The notes under the pieces are model-generated. The model did not search any database and was not told the DNA's origin. It worked only from the letters and a program-made list of their open reading frames with translations. This document shows positions 36,601 to 45,385 of a stretch of 64,000 nt of DNA, in pieces (position 1 is the stretch's first letter; the number at the start of each line of letters is the position of its first letter). The translations under genes and the position numbers were made by a program. Source of the stretch: Paucihalobacter ruber (GTDB taxonomy: Bacteria; Bacteroidota; Bacteroidia; Flavobacteriales; Flavobacteriaceae); NCBI RefSeq assembly GCF_006494535.1, contig NZ_VHIQ01000003.1, positions 1-64,000 on the forward strand. Direction: 5' to 3'.

Positions 36601-37096
36601 AATTATGTGTTTTAGTTAATTGTTCTCTTATTGTTTTTCTGGCTCTCGATAAAGCTACTCTTATGGCCGTTGGATTCATTTCCATGATTTCGGCTATTTC
36701 ATCAAACTCATAAGCCTCGATATCTCGCAATTGTAAAATCATTTTTTGTTGTTCGGGCAATTGCTCTAACATTTTTCCTACCCAGCTTAAACTATCAGAT
36801 AATTCAACCTGTTTTTGTAAAGACACGCTGTGGTCTTGGTAATTGCTGTGAACAATCTTTAAATTTTGTGCTTGTTTCGACTTTAATCTGTCCAAGCAAA
36901 AATTCTTTGTCATGGTCATCGCAAAAGCTTCTACATTGTTATAAGAACTTATTTTAGACTGGTTACTCCACAACTTCATTAAAATTTCCTGCGTGGCATC
37001 TTCAGCCTCTTCGTTTGATACCAACAGTCTTCTGGCCAACCTAAATACCTTATCCTTAAAAGGCATTACAAGTGATGTGAACTCTGTTGATGTCAT
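36587..37096 (-). CDS. ECF-type RNA polymerase sigma factor (sigma-70 family)
   Basis: 169 residues. Sigma region 2 at about 10-75 (VFRLARRLLVSNEEAEDATQEILMKLW) and region 4 at about 105-160 (LEQLPEQQKMILQLRDIEAYEFDEIAEIMEMNPTAIRVALSRARKTIREQL); no region 3, typical of ECF sigma factors. First gene of a likely four-gene unit with a putative anti-sigma factor and two DUF4252 proteins. Presumably activates its own unit in response to an envelope signal. Confidence 0.93.
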   Translation of the reverse strand: MTSTEFTSLVMPFKDKVFRLARRLLVSNEEAEDATQEILMKLWSNQSKISSYNNVEAFAMTMTKNFCLDRLKSKQAQNLKIVHSNYQDHSVSLQKQVELSDSLSWVGKMLEQLPEQQKMILQLRDIEAYEFDEIAEIMEMNPTAIRVALSRARKTIREQLTKTHNYGVK

Positions 37097-37243
37097 TAGT
37101 TGGTTGCTTTTATTAACTTTGGTTCTTGCCCTTACGACGAGGCAACTATTATTTTGTTACATTTTGTTTTAAAATTACAATATTGTAAGTAATTTTAGAG
37201 TTTGTACTACTAAGGTTTTAGGAATTATTGAATAGAAAAATAT

Positions 37244-38689
37244 ATGAACTACATCACCCGCTTTTTTTTGGTTATAACTGTTTTAGTAACCTTTAATAGC
37301 TGTTTTGAAGACAGTGACGACAATTTAATTGCTGCCAGCGAAATCAATGATTTTGTTTGGAAAGGCATGAATTTAGTGTATTTATACAAAAGTGAAATTC
37401 CCGATTTGGCCAACGACAGATTTAGCTCGCTCGAAGAATATACCAACTACTTAAACAGTTTTTCTACACCCGAAAGTTTGTTTGAAAGTTTAATTTTTGA
37501 CAGGCAAAATGTAGATAAATTTAGTGTAATTATTCCTAATTATGTAGAATTTCTACAACAGCAACAAGGCATTTCTTTAAACAATGGTGCCGATTTTCTC
37601 TTTTATCTCGAACCCGGAAGCCAAACCAATGTTTTTGGTGTGGTTAGATTGGTTTTTGACGGGAGTCCGGCAGATCAGGCCGGATTGCAACGTGGTCAGG
37701 TTTTTAATGCCGTAGATGGCATTGGCTTAACAGTTGACAACCTTAATAATTTGCTTAATCAAAACAGTTACACACTTAATTTAGCCGATTACAATGATAA
37801 CGGCACTCCGGAAGTTGCAGACGACACTATTGAAAGCAACTCACAAAGTGTTTCATTAACCAAAATCAACTTCACGAGAAACCCAGTGGTAACAACAGAG
37901 GTCATTAACCTAAACGGCACCAACGTTGGTTACTTACACTATACCGGTTTTAACAATAATTTTGAAACGCAGCTCAATCAGGCGTTTGCCACTTTTGCCG
38001 GTGCTAATGTTCAGCATCTGGTAGTTGATTTAAGATACAATCCCGGTGGTGTTATCAATACAGCCGCAAGATTGGGTAGTATGATAACAGGGCAATTTAA
38101 CGGACAAGTATTCTCCAAATTATTTTATAACGAAGATTTGCAATCTAACAATACCGATTTCAACTTTACCAATACCATTAGTGGTGGTGCAACTATTAAC
38201 AGCCTTAATCTTAGTAAGGTTTATGTAATCACCAGCAGTCGATCTGCTTCGGCGAGCGAATTGCTTATTAACAGTTTAAGACCGTACATTGAAGTGGTTC
38301 AGGTAGGTGATGTCACCTCTGGAAAAACCCAGGCTTCCATTACCATATTCGATTCTCCCGATTTATCAATCGACGACGTCAATCCGAGCCATACCTATGC
38401 CATGCAACCATTGGTGGCCATTTCGGTTAATAAAGACGAGGTTGAAGTGCCTCCAACCGGAATTGTTCCTGATATTTCAATAAGAGAAGTGCCAAATAAC
38501 TTGGGAGTTTTAGGAGATGTCAACGAACCGCTGTTAGCTGCAGTATTATCTAATATTGAAGGTTTGGGCAGAAGTTTCCCACTGTTTTTCGAGACACTCA
38601 AACCTGTTAACTATAAGACAGAGGATTCAAAATTTAATGATAAATTGCTAATTAATCAGGAAGATTTTAGTCTTAAGCTACAGAAGTAA
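37244..38689 (+). CDS. S41-family (C-terminal processing) peptidase lipoprotein
   Basis: 481 residues. Lipoprotein signal with Cys at 20 (VTFNSCFEDSDDN). A PDZ-like domain at about 100-185 (VVRLVFDGSPADQAGLQRGQVFNAVDG) precedes the protease core: NVGYLHYTGF, VVDLRYNPGG, the catalytic Ser within TSSRSASASELL (near 334), and Lys in TSGKTQAS (near 360). The tail LPPTGIVPDISIRE matches the family. Divergent from the sigma gene; it overlaps the converging phosphate-transporter gene by 17 bp. Confidence 0.9.
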   Translation: MNYITRFFLVITVLVTFNSCFEDSDDNLIAASEINDFVWKGMNLVYLYKSEIPDLANDRFSSLEEYTNYLNSFSTPESLFESLIFDRQNVDKFSVIIPNYVEFLQQQQGISLNNGADFLFYLEPGSQTNVFGVVRLVFDGSPADQAGLQRGQVFNAVDGIGLTVDNLNNLLNQNSYTLNLADYNDNGTPEVADDTIESNSQSVSLTKINFTRNPVVTTEVINLNGTNVGYLHYTGFNNNFETQLNQAFATFAGANVQHLVVDLRYNPGGVINTAARLGSMITGQFNGQVFSKLFYNEDLQSNNTDFNFTNTISGGATINSLNLSKVYVITSSRSASASELLINSLRPYIEVVQVGDVTSGKTQASITIFDSPDLSIDDVNPSHTYAMQPLVAISVNKDEVEVPPTGIVPDISIREVPNNLGVLGDVNEPLLAAVLSNIEGLGRSFPLFFETLKPVNYKTEDSKFNDKLLINQEDFSLKLQK

Positions 38690-40346
38690 CATCGCTATGC
38701 TCTGAATTATCAGTTTTATAAACACTGCAGTATTTCTTGCAGGCACTGTACATATTATTTAACGAAGAAATAGTTTGTTTGGTAACGTTGGTGATGGTTG
38801 ATACCGTAATAGTCTGCTTTTTTGATTGCTTTAAATGATTGTATATAAAGTGAATATTCTCGTTATAAACATTGTGATTTTCGACATAAAAATTAATGCT
38901 TAAATCTTCGTGCATGGCGAGATTCATTAGCTGATCGTATTGATTAAAACGTTTATTGATAGTATCCTTTAAATTTTCTAAAACATCAATCGGCAAAGAC
39001 TCTGAACTGTCCTGTATGTTCTTTATGTTATGTTGTATATCCTTGACATCTTTAGATGCATACACCAATGACCGCATGATAGCCATGTTATCTTCCAGTA
39101 GTTTTACTTCATCATCATCTAGCGGTTGTTTCATTAAATTGGAATAAAAAACGGTCATCTCGTCTTCAATTAATTTAATATGATCATATTTATCATTGGG
39201 GTTTTTGGCAACCTTAAAAATACGCATCCACTTGTTGAGTTTTGAAATGTTTTCCAATTTCACTTCGTAAACATTTATAATAAAATCTTTGGTAAGATCA
39301 TACAGGTGAGTCAATTCATTTTGAATGGCTTTAATAGCCACATCCGGCACGTTGGTTGGAACATTTTTAATATAAATGGTGGCACCAACTGGTTCAGAAA
39401 CCTTAAATCTGTTTTTAAGAAATCTCTGAAACAAACCTAAAAACGGGAAAAATAAAATTATTCCGAAAAAATTTAAAAAGGTGTTTAAAATAACCAGTTC
39501 CATTAAAACATCAGTCACATGAAACACATTGAGCAGTACATCTATGGCTTGTCTTAAAAAAGCAAAGGCAATTAAGCCCGCAACTACATTAAACACCACA
39601 TTGGCAAATGCTAAACGCTTTTTATCGGCAGTGCCGCCTATGGCTCCCAAAACTAAGGTTGAAGTAGTGCCTATATTCGCTCCAATGATTAAGGCAACCG
39701 ATTGATATATATCGATTAAATCAGAGTTTAGAGCACTTAAAATAATCACAATCATCGCTGAACTCGACTGAATTAAAGCCGTAACAATCAAGCCAACCAG
39801 CAAAAATGCCCATAGACCATATTGCGAAAAAATATTCATATCAATTCCACCCGAAACGGCCTCCATGGCTTCTTTCATATAGTCTAAACCCAGAAAAAGC
39901 AGGCCAAATCCAATTAAAAATAAACCCAGGTTTTTAATAACGGGTCTTCCTTTCAAGAATAAATAAGACAAAATACCTAATGCTAAAAATGGAAATGAGA
40001 AATCGGCTACATTCATTTTAAATCCGAGTGTTGCCACAATCCAGGCCGTAAAAGTAGTGCCCAAATTAGCGCCTAAAATAACGCCAAGTGCGTTTTTTAA
40101 ATTAATCATTCCGGCACCAAGAAATGCCAGAATGAGTAAATTCACCATCGAACTACTTTGCAAGATACCGGTTACAAAGGTTCCGGTTAAAATACCTTTC
40201 CAACTGCGGTTGGTGAATTTTTTAAGCAGATTTTTAAACGATTTTCCGGCAAGACCTTTAATACCATCTTCCAGGTGATGCATCCCAAAAAGAAAAATGC
40301 CCAACCCGGCAAGAAACAACCAAAAATCGAAATCAAGGTCTTGCAT
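38673..40346 (-). CDS. Na/Pi cotransporter family protein with PhoU-like tail
   Basis: 557 residues. Two inverted repeats of the NptA/PNaS family, each with a QSSS motif (63-66 and 193-196) and GANLGTT / GANIGTT segments, within about ten hydrophobic stretches. Residues from about 340 on form a PhoU-like helical domain (LTHLYDLTKDFIINVYEVKLENISKLNK). Takes up phosphate with sodium. A good Bacteroidota promoter sits 30-60 bp upstream. Confidence 0.92.
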   Translation of the reverse strand: MQDLDFDFWLFLAGLGIFLFGMHHLEDGIKGLAGKSFKNLLKKFTNRSWKGILTGTFVTGILQSSSMVNLLILAFLGAGMINLKNALGVILGANLGTTFTAWIVATLGFKMNVADFSFPFLALGILSYLFLKGRPVIKNLGLFLIGFGLLFLGLDYMKEAMEAVSGGIDMNIFSQYGLWAFLLVGLIVTALIQSSSAMIVIILSALNSDLIDIYQSVALIIGANIGTTSTLVLGAIGGTADKKRLAFANVVFNVVAGLIAFAFLRQAIDVLLNVFHVTDVLMELVILNTFLNFFGIILFFPFLGLFQRFLKNRFKVSEPVGATIYIKNVPTNVPDVAIKAIQNELTHLYDLTKDFIINVYEVKLENISKLNKWMRIFKVAKNPNDKYDHIKLIEDEMTVFYSNLMKQPLDDDEVKLLEDNMAIMRSLVYASKDVKDIQHNIKNIQDSSESLPIDVLENLKDTINKRFNQYDQLMNLAMHEDLSINFYVENHNVYNENIHFIYNHLKQSKKQTITVSTITNVTKQTISSLNNMYSACKKYCSVYKTDNSEHSDVTSVA

Positions 40347-40375
40347 ATCTTTGTAATTGAATTAAGCTGGTAACC

Positions 40376-40406
40376 CAAAGATATCGATTTTAACGTGCGA
40401 AAACAA
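40376..40406 (-). promoter_or_regulatory. Promoter of the Na/Pi cotransporter gene
   Basis: Minus strand: TTG, 20 bp, TATCTTTG; the -7 box lies about 30 bp before the ATG. Confidence 0.6.
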
Positions 40407-40439
40407 TGATTTGAATTAGTTTGATAGGAGCAAAAATAA

Positions 40440-40469
40440 AAAGTCTGAAGTTTTTAGGCTTCAGACTTT
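40440..40469 (-). terminator. Terminator after the btuB-like gene
   Basis: Perfect 11-bp stem AAAGTCTGAAG / CTTCAGACTTT with an 8-nt loop, then a T-rich run on the minus strand, 20 bp after the stop. Confidence 0.85.
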
Positions 40470-40489
40470 AAACAGTACTAAAATTTTAA

Positions 40490-42415
40490 TTAAAAACTCA
40501 ATTGCAAGCCAACCAAAGCGTTTCTACCTCTGGTTGAAAACCGAAATATTTCCTGATAGTCTTGATCAAATATATTGGTGAGATTAAACATAAATTTTAC
40601 ATGGTTGTTTAATTGATGACTCACATAAAAATCGGTGATGCCAAAGCTGCTTAAAGTTACGCGCTCTGAAGCAAAGGTGCTAGGATTAAAAAACTGATCC
40701 TCTCGACTATCGTTAAACTGATAGGCCAAACTCAAGGTTGTTTTTTGGCTTGGCATATACAGAAGGCTGGCGTTTACTTTGTGTTTCGGGATTCTCAATG
40801 CAAATCTGGTGTCGGCATCAGTAAACGTATAATTGGCGTTTAGCTGAATCTTATTTCCAAAGCGGTTAGAAAACTCTACTTCTACACCGCTACTGGTAAA
40901 AAGGTCGGCAATATTTTGATATTGAGAAATAAACAAATCCGGATTAAGAGTTACAAAATCAACAAAATTCTTTTCCTCTCTGTTAAAATATACCACACTT
41001 ACCCGCAACGATTTGCTGTTGGTAAATTCTAATCCCGCTTCTATGGTTCTATTTTCTTCGGGTAACAAATCTTCATTTCCGAATGAGGGATCGAAAATTT
41101 GAAATAACGACGGCGTAATGTATGCCGTACTATAACTCGATAATAATTTTAGGTTGTTTTCTTTCAGTTTAAAATTATACGAAGGATTAATATTGTAAAC
41201 CACCTTATTTTCATAAACCGAATGAGTGTTGAGTCTGGCGCCGGCATTAACATTTAAACCAAAATCTGAAATGTACAATACATTTAAATAAGGGTCAACA
41301 ATGGTGAAATTGGCGTCGTCTTCTTGAATAGATGGTTCAAAATCTGTTCCGCCAAAGGGAATACTAAAACTGTTCATTTTAGAATTGGTTAAATTGAGTC
41401 CCAAAGTAGCCGAAATTGATGTGTTGAATTGATGCTGAAAATAAGTATCAAAAGCAAAAAACTCTGAATCGAATTTTGACGGAAATGCCGAAGTTATGCC
41501 GCGCTCTACCCGAGTATAACTATCGTTAAAAACAAACTTCGAATTTTTGAATTGCCATTGCAAGTTACCACCTATGCGCCGTTGTTTACTTTCACTTAAG
41601 TTATCGGCGTCGGTAAAATCGAAGTTATCAAAACCACTTTTGAACTGGTCTAACGCAAAAAATCTGCTGATTTTCAAATTTTCAGAAAATCGGTAACCCA
41701 ACTTTGCGTTAACGTTAAAAGCATTAAACACATCACTTTCAAACTGAGCTTCCCCATCGGGAGCGGCTACTGCCGATAGACCATCGGTAAATCTGTTTTG
41801 AAAACTTACCTCGTAAAACCATTTACCAAGACTACCGCCAACCTGGGCATTATTCACAAACTGTTCAGCATTGAAATTGCCAACATCTTGAGGCTTATTC
41901 GACCCAATCATAGTACTAAAATTGCCCGAAATAGGTTTTTCAGAAGATTTTTTACTTGTAATACTAATCACCGCTGTACTGGCACCACTGCCATATAAAA
42001 CGCTGGAAGCGCCTTTTACAATCTCAATTTGTTCTATATTTTGAACTGAGAGTAAGCGCAAATCAAAATCGTTGGCAATCTGCGATGGATCGTTAACTTG
42101 AACACCATCAATAACAATCACAACCTGACGGTTTCGGCCTCCGCGTGCAAAGTAGCCCAGATTTTGACCGTCATTGCTACGACTGCCGTTAATTTCCATT
42201 CCTGAAAATTCGTTGATAACTTGCGCCAATGTTTTACCTGTACTGCGCTCCAACACTTCCGAAGTAATTTTGGTTACCACCTTACCACTATTTTTTCTGG
42301 GTAATAAAGTTTTAGAATCAATAAAAACTGAATCTAAGGACTGCTGTTGGTTCAAATCCTGCGCATAAGCAGAAATTCCGGCGCACAACCACGCCGCGAT
42401 TAACATACGTTTCAT
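40490..42415 (-). CDS. btuB: TonB-dependent receptor, probable vitamin B12 transporter BtuB
   Basis: 641 residues. Signal peptide 1-18 (MKRMLIAAWLCAGISAYA). Plug domain at about 45-165 (SGKVVTKITSEVLERSTGKTLAQVINEFSGMEI, FARGGRNRQVVIVIDGVQVNDPSQ, IEIVKGASSVLYGSGASTAVI), then a barrel ending RNALVGLQLSF with a C-terminal Phe. Preceded on the same strand by a cobalamin riboswitch (42497-42676), the basis for assigning B12 uptake; the divergent ABC transporter fits the same job. Expression should fall when adenosylcobalamin is plentiful. Confidence 0.9.
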   Translation of the reverse strand: MKRMLIAAWLCAGISAYAQDLNQQQSLDSVFIDSKTLLPRKNSGKVVTKITSEVLERSTGKTLAQVINEFSGMEINGSRSNDGQNLGYFARGGRNRQVVIVIDGVQVNDPSQIANDFDLRLLSVQNIEQIEIVKGASSVLYGSGASTAVISITSKKSSEKPISGNFSTMIGSNKPQDVGNFNAEQFVNNAQVGGSLGKWFYEVSFQNRFTDGLSAVAAPDGEAQFESDVFNAFNVNAKLGYRFSENLKISRFFALDQFKSGFDNFDFTDADNLSESKQRRIGGNLQWQFKNSKFVFNDSYTRVERGITSAFPSKFDSEFFAFDTYFQHQFNTSISATLGLNLTNSKMNSFSIPFGGTDFEPSIQEDDANFTIVDPYLNVLYISDFGLNVNAGARLNTHSVYENKVVYNINPSYNFKLKENNLKLLSSYSTAYITPSLFQIFDPSFGNEDLLPEENRTIEAGLEFTNSKSLRVSVVYFNREEKNFVDFVTLNPDLFISQYQNIADLFTSSGVEVEFSNRFGNKIQLNANYTFTDADTRFALRIPKHKVNASLLYMPSQKTTLSLAYQFNDSREDQFFNPSTFASERVTLSSFGITDFYVSHQLNNHVKFMFNLTNIFDQDYQEIFRFSTRGRNALVGLQLSF

Positions 42416-42496
42416 TTTGGTTAAAATTTAACCGAGAAAAAAGAATGAAGTTTCCCTCACCCAAACTTTTATCCCGAAAGTTTGACTTATTTATTT

Positions 42497-42676
42497 GAAT
42501 TTGGCAGGTCTCCTGGCTCGCGTCTTGTTATTGGTCTTCCCAACCGCTAAAGGCGGTCAGTGACATTGAAGTTAACAACAAGCTTATTAGCTTACAGTTG
42601 CGGGAACAGCTTCGGTTTTGCACCGAATTCCCTTTTAATCGTACTTTTTTTTGTAAAATAGCACGAACCTAAATTC
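42497..42676 (-). ncRNA. Cobalamin (AdoCbl) riboswitch
   Basis: Read on the minus strand, the RF00174 landmarks appear in order: AGGTTCGTGC, AGGGAA..GGTGCAAAACC, CTGTTCCCGCAACTGTAAGC, GTCACTGACCGC, and GCGAGCCAGGAGACCTGCC. Closing pairs GAATTT / AAATTC and AGGT / ACCT bring the ends together. It sits about 80 nt before the BtuB-like gene and should repress it in the presence of adenosylcobalamin. Confidence 0.95.
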
Positions 42677-42719
42677 GATGCGAAAATAGCAGTTTAATTG
42701 AACTAAGATATAAAGATGA

Positions 42720-42827
42720 TTACTTTTTTTTGTTGAGTTTGTAAACCAAATAAATAAAACCAACTAAAAAATGGGCAATGATAATTCCTGCCACAATATA
42801 TAATGTTAAATTTGAACCGTCTCGCAT
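42720..42827 (-). CDS. 35-residue single-helix membrane protein between the divergent B12 uptake genes
   Basis: An ATG at 42827 opens 35 codons ending TAA at 42720. The product begins MRDGSNLTLYIVAG, continues with a hydrophobic helix (IIIAHFLVGFIYLVYKL) and ends with a lysine run, the layout of a genuine small membrane protein. It lies upstream of the cobalamin riboswitch on the same strand and 52 bp from the start of the divergent BtuF-like gene. No family recognised; reality depends on conservation. Confidence 0.5.
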   Translation of the reverse strand: MRDGSNLTLYIVAGIIIAHFLVGFIYLVYKLNKKK

Positions 42828-42879
42828 CGCTAAGAAATTTATCAAAACTAATATGTTTTTAAGAGCTTATCAGTCACTT

Positions 42880-44028
42880 ATGTTACATAAAAAAACCACC
42901 GTATTGGTGCTATTTTTCGTCACAATTGTTTCATGTAAAAATGAAAAGGCTAGTGCCGCATTAGAGCCTGAAACTTTTTCAAATAAGATTGAAGTGAACT
43001 ACGCCGAAGGTTTTTCAATAACTGATTATGGCAGCTATAAGGTTATTGAGGTGAAAAATCCATGGCCCGAATCTGAGCAAGTTTTTAAATATGCCTTGGT
43101 GAAAGACAAGTATGATTTTTCTTCGGAAGAAACCTTCGATGCGGTGATAGAAGTACCGGTTAACAATTTGATTGTGACATCTACCACACACATTCCTTCT
43201 TTAGAGATGCTGAATGAAGTGGACAAACTGATTGGTTTTCCTAATTTGGATTATATTTCTTCAAAACCTACCCGAGAACGAATTAAGAACGGGCAAATTA
43301 CCGAAATTGGCAACAACGAATCCATCAACACCGAGACTGTTATCAACCTACAACCCGATGTTTTGATTGGGTTTGCCGTTAATGGAAGCAATAAAAGTTT
43401 TACTACCCTTGAACGCGCCGGTATTAAGGTAGTCTACAATGGCGACTGGACCGAAACTTCACCCCTTGGAAAAGCCGAGTGGATTAAATTTTTTGGTGTT
43501 TTCTTCGATAAGCTAGATGACGCTGATAAAATATTTAAAAATATAGAAAACAATTATTTAAAAATTAAATCTTTAGCATCAACATCAAAGAACCAACCAA
43601 AGATTTTAAGTGGTGCCATGTGGAAAGATACCTGGTATTTACCTCAAGGTAATAGTTGGGCAGCCACCTTTATTAAAGATGCCAATGCTAATTATTTTTG
43701 GAAAGATTCCGAAGGAACAGGAAGCCTTGCGCTAAATGTAGAATCGGTTATTGAAAAAGCTCAAAATGCCGATTTTTGGATTGGTCCGGGACAATTTTCG
43801 AGCTATCAACAAATGATGGATGCTAGTAAATCATACACCCAATTTAGTGCATTTAAAAACAAACAAGTGTACAGTTTTTCGAGTTTAAAGGGCGAAACAG
43901 GTGGCGTTATTTATTACGAACTTGCCCCAAATAGACCTGATTTGGTTTTAAAAGATTTAGTGAAGATATTGCATCCGGATTTGTTGCCAGATCATGAATT
44001 GTATTTTTTTAGGGCTCTGGAACAATAA
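42880..44028 (+). CDS. ABC transporter substrate-binding lipoprotein, probable cobalamin-binding BtuF
   Basis: 382 residues from the ATG at 42880, which gives a lipoprotein signal with Cys19 (VLFFVTIVSCKNE); in-frame ATGs at 42778 and 42853 are less suited. Periplasmic-binding fold of the FecB/BtuF type: TTHIPSLEMLNEVDKLIGFP, TEIGNNESINTETVINLQPDVLIGFA, GIKVVYNGDWTETSPLGKAEWIKF, and LAPNRPDLVLKDLVKILHP. First gene of a BtuF-BtuC-BtuD-like series divergent from the riboswitch-controlled receptor. B12 specificity is inferred from context; iron-siderophore binding cannot be excluded. Confidence 0.85.
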   Translation: MLHKKTTVLVLFFVTIVSCKNEKASAALEPETFSNKIEVNYAEGFSITDYGSYKVIEVKNPWPESEQVFKYALVKDKYDFSSEETFDAVIEVPVNNLIVTSTTHIPSLEMLNEVDKLIGFPNLDYISSKPTRERIKNGQITEIGNNESINTETVINLQPDVLIGFAVNGSNKSFTTLERAGIKVVYNGDWTETSPLGKAEWIKFFGVFFDKLDDADKIFKNIENNYLKIKSLASTSKNQPKILSGAMWKDTWYLPQGNSWAATFIKDANANYFWKDSEGTGSLALNVESVIEKAQNADFWIGPGQFSSYQQMMDASKSYTQFSAFKNKQVYSFSSLKGETGGVIYYELAPNRPDLVLKDLVKILHPDLLPDHELYFFRALEQ

Positions 44029-44180
44029 TTATATTAATGATTATTGTTGTACCGCAAAGTTATGCAGAGGTGCCACAAAGAACCATAGAGATAACTTCAA
44101 AAAAAAACACAAATTCTTTGTGTAACTTTGCGCTGCTTTGTGCCTTTTGGGCTACAACCAAAACTTTTTTTTCATTATAA
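44029..44180. repeat. Dispersed repeat of the ttctttg-gtaactttg type, direct and inverted
   Basis: ttctttgtgtaactttgcg (44113-44131) has a near copy at 45276-45294 (ttctttgcgtaactttgtg), and 44054-44083 reads as its inverse (cgcaaagttatgc, then gtgccacaaagaa). Such blocks flank the BtuC-like gene on both sides. Typical of degenerate intergenic repeats in Bacteroidota. Confidence 0.6.
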
Positions 44181-44249
44181 ATTATTACTCTGGGAAAAAT
44201 AACAACATACAACAAACACTTCATAACACTAAGTTTAGCACTTATTATA

Positions 44250-45221
44250 GTGTTTTTCGCCAACATTAGTTTGGGTTCAGTTGCTATTCCGATAACGGAA
44301 GTATTTAAGAGTTTATTCCATCTTAGCGTAGAAAATACCGCCTGGAATTTCATTATTCAAGATTACCGCTTACCAAAGGCCTTAACGGCAGTTATGGTTG
44401 GCTCCGGACTTTCAGTTTGTGGCTTGTTAATGCAAACATTGTTTAGAAATCCGCTTGCCGGACCATTTGTTTTAGGCGTTAGTAGCGGCGCCAGCTTAGG
44501 TGTAGCCTTACTCATTATGGGCGCCGCAGGTTTTGGCGGAATTTTAGGAACCGCTTTACTTGGAACTTGGAGTTTGGTAATTGCCGCCGGACTAGGCAGT
44601 TTTTTGGTAATGTTGGCGGTATTGGCGGTAACGGTTAGGGTAAAGGACACCATGGCCATACTCATCATTGGATTGATGTTTGGTAGTGTTACCGCTGCCA
44701 TTGTTGGCGTGCTTGCCTATTTTAGTCCTGCCGAACAATTGCAACAATACATTTTTTGGTCATTTGGCAGTTTGGGTAACAATTCGTGGGAAGGCATGTT
44801 GGTACTGTTTATTTGTTTTATTGCAGGTTTAAGTATGTCTATCTTCACTATAAAACCCTTAAACGCGTTGCTTTTAGGAGAAAACTACGCTAAAAGTCAA
44901 GGTTTAAACATTGCCAAAAGCCGATTAATCATTTTAATTGCTACTTGTATTCTAGCCGGTGCTGTTACAGCATTTGCAGGTCCAATTGCCTTTATTGGTT
45001 TAGCTGTTCCACATATTACCAGGCAAATTTTTACAACTGCCAGTCATCATATTTTAATTCCGGCCGTAACTTTAAGTGGTGCCATTATCATGCTTATTTG
45101 CGATAGTATTGCACAAATACCTTTTACTGATTACACATTACCCATTAATGCCATTACATCATTGGTTGGTGCGCCGGTAGTAATTTGGTTGTTGGTAAGG
45201 AAACGGAAGCTGCTCTTTTAA
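44250..45221 (+). CDS. FecCD-family ABC permease, probable BtuC
   Basis: 323 residues from the GTG at 44250, the only conventional start, but the frame stays open back to 44181 and that extra stretch (KHFITLSLALIIVFFANISLG) completes the first membrane helix that FecCD permeases normally have; the true start is therefore probably a rare codon such as ATT at 44184 or CTG at 44190. Seen: LPKALTAVMVGSGLSVCGLLMQTLFRNPLAGPFVLGVSSGAS, and AGPIAFIGLAVPHITR, both family signatures. Around nine to ten membrane segments. Follows the BtuF-like gene, precedes the ATPase gene. Confidence 0.88.
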   Translation: MFFANISLGSVAIPITEVFKSLFHLSVENTAWNFIIQDYRLPKALTAVMVGSGLSVCGLLMQTLFRNPLAGPFVLGVSSGASLGVALLIMGAAGFGGILGTALLGTWSLVIAAGLGSFLVMLAVLAVTVRVKDTMAILIIGLMFGSVTAAIVGVLAYFSPAEQLQQYIFWSFGSLGNNSWEGMLVLFICFIAGLSMSIFTIKPLNALLLGENYAKSQGLNIAKSRLIILIATCILAGAVTAFAGPIAFIGLAVPHITRQIFTTASHHILIPAVTLSGAIIMLICDSIAQIPFTDYTLPINAITSLVGAPVVIWLLVRKRKLLF

Positions 45222-45385
45222 GACGACGCCAATTACCAAAATTGAGTTTAAAAGTAGCTTAATACATATAAAAGATTCTTTGCGTAACTTTGTGAGAGCT
45301 TTGTGTAATTCTGTGGCACCAACAAGAAAATGAATGCCAATCGATTTATAGCTCAGAGAAATACATCTTTACTTAACCATTTGAA

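Noticed and set aside
39000..39200. Plus-strand ORF with a serine-rich tail within the Na/Pi gene
   Set aside because: Antisense to the well-conserved PhoU-like tail.
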